64,000 nucleotides of DNA from assembly GCF_900104345.1 (NCBI RefSeq), contig NZ_FNJN01000005.1, positions 248,001 through 312,000 on the forward strand, in the 5' to 3' direction. This DNA is from Microbacterium testaceum StLB037. Its GTDB lineage: Bacteria; Actinomycetota; Actinomycetes; Actinomycetales; Microbacteriaceae. Below the pieces are notes generated by a model. It was given only the letters and a program-made list of their open reading frames with translations. It searched no databases and was not told the origin of the DNA. Of the stretch, positions 53,807-60,822 are shown piece by piece (the first letter of the stretch is position 1; every line of letters starts with the position of its first letter). The position numbers and the translations under genes are program-made.

Positions 53807-54550
53807 TCAACTGCGCTTCGGGCGACGCGACACGGCGATGGCGCCGAGAACGGCGCCGGCGATCGCGATCACGAGAGCGGCGATGCTGAGACCCAGCGAC
53901 AGTCCCGAGGAGTCGCTCGTCTGAGCCGCGGCCTCCATCGAGTGGTCGTCCATCGTCGGCGCAGCCGATGCCCCGCCGTGACCGCCGTGGCCGCTCGCGG
54001 GCGGGGTGTCGTTGATGTACAGCACGGGCGCGGGCTCGAGCGTGTCGTCTGCCGCGACCTGCTCGGGGGTGTTCGTCCAGTCGACGACCGAGCCGTCCGA
54101 GTACGTCTGCACGGCGGGGAGCACGAGGTGACCCGTGTCGGGGATCGGCCCGAGGACCGCCGAGAAGATCTGGAACTGGTCCCGCCCGATGCCCACACCG
54201 GGGTCGGCCTGCCACACGATCTTGAGCGGGCCGTCCGAGATGGTGTTGCCGTCGACCTCGACGGGGGCGGGTAGCGCCCCCTTCTCGACGGTGGCGGTCC
54301 AGCCCGGGACGGGCTCGACGAGGACCGAGGTCAGCGGGGTGTCGGTCGGCAGAGTCACCTCGACCTTCACGGTGGACGCGGTCTCGGACTCAGTGGGGAC
54401 GCGGAAGTTCACCGTGGCGTAGCTGCCGGGGGTGGCGGTGTTGGGGTTGACGGTGACGTGGGCCGACGCCGCGAGGGGCACGGCGATCGCCATGGCCGCG
54501 CCGGCGGCGAGGCCGACGAGGGTACGACGAAGAGTGGTCTTTCGAGACAT
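53807..54550 (-). CDS. ycnI: YcnI-like (DUF1775) copper-binding protein
   Basis: A 247-residue exported protein. The signal peptide ends ASAHV, so the mature protein starts with His, part of the monohistidine brace by which YcnI domains bind Cu(II). The cupredoxin-like fold shows NFRVPTESETASTVKVEV near 45-62 and the Trp in PGWTATVE and IVWQADPG. A His/Gly-rich segment (SGHGGHGG, then DDHSME) and a C-terminal helix with Arg/Lys tail follow. Together with CopC and the upstream membrane protein it forms a copper cassette like ycnK-J-I of Bacillus. Confidence 0.93.
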   Translation of the reverse strand: MSRKTTLRRTLVGLAAGAAMAIAVPLAASAHVTVNPNTATPGSYATVNFRVPTESETASTVKVEVTLPTDTPLTSVLVEPVPGWTATVEKGALPAPVEVDGNTISDGPLKIVWQADPGVGIGRDQFQIFSAVLGPIPDTGHLVLPAVQTYSDGSVVDWTNTPEQVAADDTLEPAPVLYINDTPPASGHGGHGGASAAPTMDDHSMEAAAQTSDSSGLSLGLSIAALVIAIAGAVLGAIAVSRRPKRS

Positions 54551-54617
54551 GGTGCTGCTTTCTGAGAAATGCGCACGCCGATGAGGCGCTTCTTTCGCGC
54601 GAAGGATGGGGGCGGGA

Positions 54618-55208
54618 TCAGGCCGCGAGCGGCGGACCCCGGTGCCTCATCGACGACAGCACGGTCATCGCCGTCGTCAGCAGCAGCGGCTCGGGCGCGG
54701 AGAGAACGGCATCCGTCCGCGGAGGAAGACCCCGCACGGGGCGCAGCACAGAGAGCACCGCGACGAAGAACCGGGCGATCGCCTGCACCGCCCGCTCGCC
54801 ACGACCGAGGGCGACCACCGTCACCAGAGCGGCGACGGCGTGCGCCGTCCACATCCACGGCGACTCCGCGCCGTGAGCCGACGCACTGTGCGCTCCGGCC
54901 GCGCTGAGGATGGATGCCGCGCCGTGGTGAGCGGCCGGGACGAACCCGCCCTGCAGATCGAGCACGAGCAGCGCGTGGAACAGCGCCTGGCTGAGCACGA
55001 CCGCGAGCGACAGACGCGTCCACGACAGTGCACGACCCGCGAGCATGACGCAGACGGGAGCCGCGAGGCACAGGGCCAGCACGATGTTGACGAGGGGCGG
55101 CCGCTCAGCCGAGACGGCCGCGTGCGAGAGGGTCGCCACGAACGTCGCGACCGCGGCCGCGGCCATGCCGCGCCCCGCCCGCTGCGCGCGCCCTGCTCTC
55201 GACGACAT
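54618..55208 (-). CDS. hypothetical membrane protein of the copper cassette
   Basis: A 196-residue protein with about five hydrophobic segments (AAAAVATFVATLSHAA, PLVNIVLALCLAAPVCVML, LSLAVVLSQALFHALLVLDL, WTAHAVAALVTVVALG, FFVAVLSVL). An external His-rich loop lies at about 100-120 (AAHHGAASIL, AHSASAHGAE), which could bind metal. GAGGAG precedes the ATG at 55208. It is the first gene of the ycnI-copC operon, 67 bases ahead of ycnI. In actinobacteria, small multi-pass proteins often sit here; the function is unproven, and copper handling is inferred from context. Confidence 0.65.
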   Translation of the reverse strand: MSSRAGRAQRAGRGMAAAAVATFVATLSHAAVSAERPPLVNIVLALCLAAPVCVMLAGRALSWTRLSLAVVLSQALFHALLVLDLQGGFVPAAHHGAASILSAAGAHSASAHGAESPWMWTAHAVAALVTVVALGRGERAVQAIARFFVAVLSVLRPVRGLPPRTDAVLSAPEPLLLTTAMTVLSSMRHRGPPLAA

Positions 55209-55292
55209 CTCACTCCTCGCGTCCAGCCTAGGCGGCGGGGCCGCCGAGGGCGGCGAGGGGTGGTCCGCCGTCGAGACACCCGTGGGTCGTGC

Positions 55293-55443
55293 GCGAGCAC
55301 ATGCGGGGCGTCCGCGAGCACAACCGCGGGGGCTCGCGGCCCGACCGCGGGACACGTGCGAGCACAACGGCGGGTCGTTCGCTCGACACGCCGCTTCTCG
55401 GTCGACGCCGCCGGGGTGTCGGCCCAGGGTCCCGCCGTTGTGC
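55293..55443. repeat. GCGAGCACA repeats and a 13-base inverted repeat
   Basis: GCGAGCACA occurs at 55293, 55314 and 55358, each followed by a G/C-rich GCGGG stretch. The last copy leads into GCACAACGGCGGG (55362-55374), whose exact complement CCCGCCGTTGTGC is at 55431-55443, giving an 82-base element. Lies in the 289-base divergent gap between the copper operon and a GNAT gene. Confidence 0.55.
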
Positions 55444-55497
55444 ACGCGCCCGAGACCCGGACGGCACGGTGTCCGACCGGTTGGGTAGCGTCGGGAC

Positions 55498-56082
55498 ATG
55501 GCCGACGACGCGATCCACGACACCGACACCGCCCTGGCATACGGTTCCGCCCTGCTGCGCGGCGAGCGCGTGCGGCTCCGCGCGCTGACCGACGCCGACC
55601 TCGACCGGCTCGTCGACTGGTGGCTGCGGAGCGATAGCGCCGTGCTGCAGCAGAACAGCGTGAGCCCGCGCCCGGCGGCATCCGTTCGCGAGATGTTCCA
55701 GGCGTGGAGCCGCAATGACTCCCCCGGCGGGGCGGGCTTCAGCATCGACGACGAGACCGGGCAGCTCATCGGTCACGCCACGATGTGGGGAGCCGCCCTC
55801 CCGGTCCGCGTCGCGACCTTCGCGATCGTCCTCGGCCCCGATGCCGTCGGCCGCGGATACGGCGCGGATGCCACGCGCACCATGCTGCGGTTCGCCTTCG
55901 ACGAGCTCGGGGTGCACAAGGTCGAGCTCCGCGTGTGGGCCTTCAACGACCGCGCCATCCGGGCCTACGAGAAGGCGGGATTCGTGCGCGAGGGCGTGAG
56001 ACGCGCGGTGGCGTTCCACGGTGGGCGATTCCATGACGAGGTCCTCATGGGCGTGCTCGCCGAGGAGTTCCGCGCGGGCTGA
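55498..56082 (+). CDS. GNAT family acetyltransferase (RimJ/RimL-like)
   Basis: A 194-residue acetyltransferase. ERVRLRALTDADLDRLVDWW is the usual RimJ/RimL opening. Motif A reads TFAIVLGPDAVGRGYGADAT and motif B WAFNDRAIRAYEKAGFVREG. The start is leaderless: TAGCGT (55486-55491) ends 6 bases before the ATG. It ends 8 bases before the convergent toxin gene. The acceptor may be a protein N-terminus or a small molecule; the sequence does not decide. Confidence 0.88.
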   Translation: MADDAIHDTDTALAYGSALLRGERVRLRALTDADLDRLVDWWLRSDSAVLQQNSVSPRPAASVREMFQAWSRNDSPGGAGFSIDDETGQLIGHATMWGAALPVRVATFAIVLGPDAVGRGYGADATRTMLRFAFDELGVHKVELRVWAFNDRAIRAYEKAGFVREGVRRAVAFHGGRFHDEVLMGVLAEEFRAG

Positions 56083-56090
56083 CTGGCCCC

Positions 56091-56393
56091 TCAGTCGGCG
56101 AAGACGCGTCCCACATCGCGGCGCGCGTGCAGCACGCGGTGAACCCGGACGACATCGTCATCGTTCGTATACCGGAACCTCTCGACCGCCAGACTGCGGA
56201 GTCCCGGGATTCCGGTGAGGGCTTCGGCCGACATCGACCCCACCGAGGGGAAGGCCGCGCTGCGGCGAACGCACTGTTCGATCACGTCGAAGAACCGCTC
56301 GGCCGTCGCCGCGTCGGCGGTCGGCCGGTAGACCTCCACGGCGCCGGTGAGGTCATCGTCGGTGGCGTGAGAGGAGACGACGCGGCGCGTCAC
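56091..56393 (-). CDS. ParE/RelE family toxin
   Basis: A 100-residue basic protein from GTG 56393. The pattern AERFFDVIEQCVRRSAAFPS, then GIPGLRSLAVERFRYTND and VVRVHRVLHARRDVGRVF, follows the ParE/RelE fold with the C-terminal RVLHxRRD segment. ParE types poison gyrase and RelE types cleave mRNA; the sequence alone does not tell which. The start overlaps the antitoxin stop (GTGA). The gene lies tail-to-tail with a GNAT gene. Confidence 0.85.
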   Translation of the reverse strand: MTRRVVSSHATDDDLTGAVEVYRPTADAATAERFFDVIEQCVRRSAAFPSVGSMSAEALTGIPGLRSLAVERFRYTNDDDVVRVHRVLHARRDVGRVFAD

Positions 56394-56623
56394 CGGGATT
56401 CGGTGCCGCGCGCCCGCAGTCGATCGAAGTAGGCGGCATCCATTTCCGAACCGTCGCCCGAACGGACGCCGTCGAGGACGGCATCGCGGAGGCGCACGTT
56501 GTCGCGGTCGCGGCGGATGAGTTCGCGTACGTATTCCCTGCTCGACGCGTAGAGGTGCGAGCTCACCTGCTCGTCGGCGAACGCACGCAGCTCATCCGGG
56601 AGGGAGATGTTCATCGTGGCCAT
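56390..56623 (-). CDS. ParD-like ribbon-helix-helix antitoxin
   Basis: A 77-residue protein from ATG 56623. MATMNISLPDELRAFADEQV is the ribbon-helix-helix DNA-binding part of CC2985/ParD-type antitoxins; the acidic C-terminal half binds the toxin. A longer frame to 56659 would run back into the 78-base direct repeat, so the internal ATG, which starts the conserved part, is chosen. It is coupled to the toxin gene and probably autorepresses the operon. The promoter region contains direct repeat copy 1, which may have altered it. Confidence 0.88.
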   Translation of the reverse strand: MATMNISLPDELRAFADEQVSSHLYASSREYVRELIRRDRDNVRLRDAVLDGVRSGDGSEMDAAYFDRLRARGTESR

Positions 56624-56654
56624 GAGAGAAGCCTCCGCGTCGATGGCAAACCTT

Positions 56655-56732
56655 GTCATCGGGCCCGAGCGCCCCGCTCCACCGTCGGACTGACCACTCC
56701 CGCACGGTCGTCGACCAGGCGGCGCCGGCCGA
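56655..56732. repeat. 78-base direct repeat, copy 1 (truncated 3' end of the vanZ-like gene)
   Basis: Matches 58714-58791 at 73 of 78 positions (offset 2059). Copy 2 is the 3' end of the intact VanZ/RDD gene including its stop codon; copy 1 would encode the same tail but has no gene attached. The repeats bracket the fourth LAVTG surface gene. Confidence 0.85.
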
Positions 56733-56829
56733 CGGTCCGGGACGAGCGGTCATAGGCCGACCGAACCGGGCGTGACATGCGAGCCCGTGTGTGCAGACGG
56801 TATAGGAGATCGCGAGTGCCCACGTCAGG

Positions 56830-56871
56830 TGGTCCTGCGCACCGGCTGCGGGAGCCGGGTACGCAGGACCA
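56830..56871 (-). terminator. terminator of the fourth surface-protein gene
   Basis: A 14-base stem with one mismatch (TGGTCCTGCGCACC at 56830-56843 with GGTACGCAGGACCA at 56858-56871). An inner GGCT/AGCC pair shortens the loop. Five bases downstream of the leftward gene that ends at 56877. Confidence 0.8.
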
Positions 56872-56876
56872 TCTAG

Positions 56877-58406
56877 TCAGACGCGCCGGCGACGCGTGAT
56901 GACGTACGCGCTTGCTCCAGCGAGGAGCATCAGAAGTCCCACCACGCCTGCATACAGTGAGGCGGTGTAGTCACCGCCGGTGACGGCGAGGTGTGAGGAG
57001 TTGCTCGAGGCGGGCACGACCGGGTTGGGGGTGGAGGTCGGGGGCGAGACGGTCGCACCGATCGTCACGCCGTAGGTGCGGGTGTCCGCGCCAGCTGCGT
57101 TGGATGCGGTGATCGAGAACGAGAAGGCGCCGGACCGCGACGGAGTTCCGGAGATCACGCCTGTTGTTGCGTCGAGCGTGAGCCCAGGGGGCAGGGTGCC
57201 GTTTGTGACGGCGTAGGTGATCGGACCGCTGCCGGTCGTAGTGATCGTCTGCGAGTAAGGAGCGCCGGCTGTGCCTGCCGGGATGGTGGGTGTTGTGATC
57301 GCTGGGGGTGTGGCGATCGCGAGGGTGTAGTCGGCGGAGTCGGCTCCGTAGGCGTTCGTCGCGGTTACACGGAACAGGTAGGTTCCCGGGGTGGTGGCCG
57401 TGCCCGAGATTGTCCCGGTGGTCGGGTCCAGGGTGAGACCCGGCGGGAGGGTTCCGTTGCTCACCGAGTAGGTGATCGGGCCGGTGCCGGAGGCGGTCAC
57501 CGTGGATGTGTAAGGGGTACCCGAGGTGGGTGTGGACGGGGCAGCAGAGGTGATGCGCGGTGCGTCGCACACCGGGACCGGCGCGAGACGTCCAGCTGGC
57601 ACGGATGCCGCGCCGTACTGTCCGGCGACTACTGCGTTGAAGGTGCCGGTGTCACTGCCATCCACGAAGCCGTCGAGGTTGATGTCGTAGACCGAGTAGC
57701 CAGGCGGCTGCTGCGACACCGCGATATTCAACGCTGTGTAGTCTGCGGCATCGATGACACCGTTCGCATCGAAGTCCCCCGGGACCAGCTGAAGACGCGC
57801 CGGGGTGGGGTACCTTTCTTTGCCGGCGTTGGCCGGAACTTGGTTGTACATCAGCGTGGCCGGGTCGGTGAAGTCGACCGTCGGGGTCAGCGCTGCGCCA
57901 AGGGTCACCGGCGTGGCGGCCATGGCGGTCAGGTGGTTGCGTTGCGCGATGGCGACCCGGTAGCTGCCGGCGGGAACAGCGAACTCCGGGGTCGTGAGCG
58001 CGGCTCCGGTCAGGCGATCAACGGGGACGGTGTCCGTCGCCACGATCAGCGAGGCGTCGACCGTGTCGCGGAGCTCCACGATGACCCAGTCGGCGACCGG
58101 GGTGAGATTCGTGACGGTATTTCCTGCACCGCCGCGAAGCAGGCTGTGTCCGTCGGTGCTGTACGGCTCGGTCGTGGGGAACGGTCGAGACTGTGGATCA
58201 GCCGGGTCATACGAGGCGTTGATCTCGTCCGCACCACCGAAGGAATAGCCAGAGAGGAAGACGCTGATGTTGACCGGCAGCGGCGTCGTGATGCAGGCCG
58301 CGGCGAACGCGGGAGTGCTTGCGCCGGCGGCGGCCCCGGTTGCGAGTAGCGCCCCGATGAGCGCTCCGGCCACGATGCGTGGACGGCCGGTGTTGGACAA
58401 TGGCAT
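56877..58406 (-). CDS. LAVTG-anchored surface protein with dockerin-like and two Ig-like repeats
   Basis: A 509-residue secreted protein; ATG 58406 has the ribosome site GAGGAG. The signal peptide ends near ASTPAFAAA. Residues about 40-200 form an unassigned beta-rich domain. At about 205-260 there are two EF-hand-like dockerin segments (DFDANGVIDAADYTALN and DINLDGFVDGSDTGTFN). Two He_PIG Ig-like repeats follow (about 275-455) with LPPGLTLDPTTGTISGT and LPPGLTLDATTGVISGT. A Ser/Thr/Pro linker, LAVTG, a hydrophobic helix and TRRRRV complete the sortase-E-type anchor. It has the R2 promoter and lies inside the direct-repeat-flanked segment. Confidence 0.87.
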   Translation of the reverse strand: MPLSNTGRPRIVAGALIGALLATGAAAGASTPAFAAACITTPLPVNISVFLSGYSFGGADEINASYDPADPQSRPFPTTEPYSTDGHSLLRGGAGNTVTNLTPVADWVIVELRDTVDASLIVATDTVPVDRLTGAALTTPEFAVPAGSYRVAIAQRNHLTAMAATPVTLGAALTPTVDFTDPATLMYNQVPANAGKERYPTPARLQLVPGDFDANGVIDAADYTALNIAVSQQPPGYSVYDINLDGFVDGSDTGTFNAVVAGQYGAASVPAGRLAPVPVCDAPRITSAAPSTPTSGTPYTSTVTASGTGPITYSVSNGTLPPGLTLDPTTGTISGTATTPGTYLFRVTATNAYGADSADYTLAIATPPAITTPTIPAGTAGAPYSQTITTTGSGPITYAVTNGTLPPGLTLDATTGVISGTPSRSGAFSFSITASNAAGADTRTYGVTIGATVSPPTSTPNPVVPASSNSSHLAVTGGDYTASLYAGVVGLLMLLAGASAYVITRRRRV

Positions 58407-58714
58407 GTGCTGCTCCTCGGTTGCGCGTCGATCAGGATTGTGTACGGGCGCGCATGAGGGTGAATGAATGTGCCGACTTCGAAATCGATCCCGGACAGAT
58501 CGCGTCCCCCAAGGGCGCTCCATGTACGTCCCCGGGCCGGGACGTTCACTGGACGCTATGCGTGAGTGCACATTGAGCCCATAGCCGACAGACCGGTTGT
58601 CAACTTCGGGCGACAAAAGATACGCCGAGGGGAGCTCTCCACTCCCCGCCGTTTCACACGGCGCCTGTGCGCACAACGAAGAACTGCGCTCGACGAGTCG
58701 ACCACGGGCTCGTG
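58407..58714. other. 308-base gap: leader and promoter of the fourth surface gene
   Basis: Holds the leader and promoter R2 (58531-58616). Between R2 and the vanZ-like gene are two small hairpins, GGGGAG/CTCCCC (58629-58647) and CGCCGT-TTCAC-ACGGCG (58647-58663), which may end transcription of the leftward vanZ-like gene or be part of the insertion boundary. No gene is supported here. Confidence 0.6.
58531..58616 (-). promoter_or_regulatory. conserved promoter R2 of the fourth surface gene
   Basis: On the minus strand: TTGTC-N10-GACAA dyad (58597-58616) holding TTGACA (58603-58598), 39 bases, TAGCGT (58558-58553), then GAACGTCCCGGCCCGG. The dyad and leader block match R1 nearly base for base while the 39-base spacer does not, which indicates selection on the two blocks and their spacing. 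Confidence 0.75.
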
Positions 58715-58791
58715 TCAGCGGGCCCGAGCGCGCCGGTCCACCGTCGGGCTGACCACTCCCGCACGGTCGTCGACCAGACGGCGCCGGCCGA
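58714..58791. repeat. 78-base direct repeat, copy 2 (inside the vanZ-like gene)
   Basis: Functional copy: the last 25 or so codons and stop of the VanZ/RDD gene. Partner of 56655-56732. Confidence 0.85.
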
Positions 58792-59806
58792 TCCATCCGG
58801 TCAGTCCGCGGCCGTCGGGCCACACGATCAGCAGCGCAGCGGTCACCAGCGCCAAGACGAGCGCGAGCAGCGACCACGGCGTCGGCAGCGCCTCGAGGAT
58901 CGCGTACGCCCCCGCCCCGGTCGCGAAGCGCAAGGGGCGCGCGACCCAGGCCGGCAGCACACCGTTCGTGAACCGCACGCGCGTCGCGAGGTCGCCGATC
59001 GAGCGACCCGTCGCCAGGACCACTCCGAGCCAGAGCCCCGCCGCCGCGACCGTCCCCGACAGCGACGCCACGTCATCGGTCGAGAACGACGACGCGTCGC
59101 CTCCCCGCAGGACGAGCACGGCCTGCACCACCACGGCGACGGCGACGCCGACCAGCCAGACGCCCACGACGTCGCACACCAGCCCCAGCAGGCGGCGGCG
59201 ACGGGTCACGGGGCGCGGGGTCTCGGCATCCGGAGCCTTCTCCACCCCGCGGTGCTGCGCCGGGACGACGAACGCGAGGATCGACCCGAGCAGCGCACCG
59301 CCCGTGTTCGCGAGAAGGTCGTCGACGTCGAAGACGCGGTACGCGCAGGGGAAGATCCCCCACACACCGGTCAATTGCGTGGTCTCGATGATCCCCGAGG
59401 TCGCGAAGCCGACGAGACCCGCGATCAGGATGCCGCGACCTCCGAGCACGCGCAGGAAGAAGCCGAGAGGAGCGAACAACAGCACGTTCAGCGCCACCTG
59501 CAGCACCACCGGGTCGGTGAGATACCGGCCCGACACGGCGACCGCGGAGCGGACCTCGTCGACGAAGGCGAAGGGGTGGAGGTTGACGCCCGCGCAGCGG
59601 TAGACCTCGGAGTCGGGGAGCGGGATGAGCGTGTACGTCCAGATCGCCCAGAAGTACACGGCCGCCGCCGCCCACAGCAGGGCGCGTCCCAGCGTGAGCC
59701 GGCCGCGGCGCCGGTAGCTGACCGCGACGAACGGCACGAAGGCGAGGACGGCGACCACCGCCCCCGCGACGACGGCCAACAGCCCCGAGCGCACGATGTT
59801 ATCCAC
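58715..59806 (-). CDS. VanZ family protein with C-terminal RDD domain
   Basis: A 363-residue membrane protein with about eight hydrophobic helices. The VanZ part (about 40-185) shows YTLIPLPDSEVYRC, NVLLFAPLGFFLRVL, TSGIIETTQL and RVFDVDDLLANTGGALLG, the conserved E-x-x-Q and D-(V/I)-DD-x-x-x-N-x-x-G motifs. An RDD-like domain follows (about 205-345) with RRLLGLVCDVVGVWLVG. VanZ homologues confer low-level teicoplanin resistance in enterococci; in actinobacteria the role is unknown. Start GTG 59806, leaderless (TAGGCT 6 bases upstream). Its 3' end is the source of the 78-base direct repeat. Confidence 0.88.
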   Translation of the reverse strand: MDNIVRSGLLAVVAGAVVAVLAFVPFVAVSYRRRGRLTLGRALLWAAAAVYFWAIWTYTLIPLPDSEVYRCAGVNLHPFAFVDEVRSAVAVSGRYLTDPVVLQVALNVLLFAPLGFFLRVLGGRGILIAGLVGFATSGIIETTQLTGVWGIFPCAYRVFDVDDLLANTGGALLGSILAFVVPAQHRGVEKAPDAETPRPVTRRRRLLGLVCDVVGVWLVGVAVAVVVQAVLVLRGGDASSFSTDDVASLSGTVAAAGLWLGVVLATGRSIGDLATRVRFTNGVLPAWVARPLRFATGAGAYAILEALPTPWSLLALVLALVTAALLIVWPDGRGLTGWIGRRRLVDDRAGVVSPTVDRRARAR

Positions 59807-59812
59807 CCCGCG

Positions 59813-59844
59813 AGCCTAGGCAGGATCGGCGGGCGACGTAGCCT
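59813..59844. promoter_or_regulatory. back-to-back leaderless promoters
   Basis: Two -10 hexamers on opposite strands, TAGGCT (59818-59813, minus) for the VanZ gene and TAGCCT (59839-59844, plus) for the serine hydrolase, each 6 bases from its start codon. The two start codons are only 44 bases apart, so the promoters overlap and should exclude each other. Confidence 0.6.
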
Positions 59845-59850
59845 GGGCGG

Positions 59851-60699
59851 ATGACCCGCGCAGCCGCCCTCCGCGACGCGCTCGTCGCTCGCATCGACGA
59901 CACCGGCTTCGGCGCGCACGGCCTCCACGTGCGCGTGGGCGACGATGTCGCGACGCACCGGTGGACGCCCGATAAGCGGGAGGAGATCCACTCCGTCGCG
60001 AAGACTGTGGCCGTGCTCGCCGCGGGCATCGCCGTCGACGAGGGGCTGATGTCGCTCGACGAGCCGGTCCGCCCGGTGCTCCCCGCCGCGACTCCGGTGA
60101 CCCTCCGGGACCTGCTCTCGATGTCGAGCGGCATCGACCTGCCCTGGTCCGAGACGATGATGACCGACTGGCCCGACCTCGCCGCCGAATTCCTGTCGCG
60201 CCCCTCGCGCGGTCGGATCTTCCAGTACTCGAATGCGAGCACGTACACGGCGATGGCCGCGTTGTCGCAGCGGACCGGTGACATCGAAGAATTCCTCCGC
60301 CCCCGGCTGTTCGCCCCGCTGGGGTGGGCCGACGTCTCGTGGCGGCGCTCCCCGAGCGGCCGCGTCCTCGGCGGAGAGGGCCTCGAGCTGCGCACAGACG
60401 AGCTGGCTCAGCTCGGGCTGCTCATCCGCGACCGCGGCGTCGTCGACGGTCGCCGCGTGGTGTCGCCGAGAATCGTGGATGCCATGCACTCGGGCTGGAT
60501 CGAGACGGGCAGCGTCGGCGACGGGTACCGCCGCTACGCCTTATCGGGGTGGGACGGGCCGGGAGGCGCGTGGCGCTTGCACGGTGCCCACGGTCAGCTC
60601 ATCGTCTTCATCGGCGACGCCGTCGTGACGGTGACCGCGCACGATCACAGTGGGGCCGACGCCGTCGCGGAATTCATCGGGAATATCGCCGCGACGTGA
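59851..60699 (+). CDS. serine hydrolase, class C beta-lactamase-like
   Basis: A 282-residue protein with the penicillin-binding fold motifs: HSVAK (Ser48, Lys51 of S-x-x-K), QYSNAS (Tyr126, Asn128 of Y-x-N) and a C-terminal HGAHGQL stretch in the place of the KTG box. There is no signal peptide, so it is probably a cytoplasmic esterase or amidase and not a resistance enzyme. Leaderless start. It ends 4 bases before a small hairpin that may terminate transcription. Confidence 0.88.
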   Translation: MTRAAALRDALVARIDDTGFGAHGLHVRVGDDVATHRWTPDKREEIHSVAKTVAVLAAGIAVDEGLMSLDEPVRPVLPAATPVTLRDLLSMSSGIDLPWSETMMTDWPDLAAEFLSRPSRGRIFQYSNASTYTAMAALSQRTGDIEEFLRPRLFAPLGWADVSWRRSPSGRVLGGEGLELRTDELAQLGLLIRDRGVVDGRRVVSPRIVDAMHSGWIETGSVGDGYRRYALSGWDGPGGAWRLHGAHGQLIVFIGDAVVTVTAHDHSGADAVAEFIGNIAAT

Positions 60700-60703
60700 G
60701 CGT

Positions 60704-60720
60704 TTCCTGCTGTGCAGGAA
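60704..60720 (+). terminator. small hairpin after the serine hydrolase
   Basis: Perfect TTCCTGC-TGT-GCAGGAA hairpin 4 bases after the stop. It is short for a terminator and could instead be a dyad operator for the downstream transporter gene. Confidence 0.4.
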
Positions 60721-60822
60721 TCATCTCCCCCGCCACCACCAGGTCACGGTCCGGCGACCATGCGTTGAACGGTGTGCGCGTCAGATTGCGCATGGCGTCC
60801 AGTGCGCGTAATGTCGCGCGCC

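Noticed and set aside
59488..60489. Minus-strand open frame opposite the serine hydrolase
   Set aside because: Antisense of a gene with intact S-x-x-K and Y-x-N motifs; no recognisable protein features.
60700..60822. c-di-AMP riboswitch ahead of the KimA-like gene
   Set aside because: The -10-like hexamer lies 8 bases before the start codon, so no leader would be transcribed; no matching structure seen.
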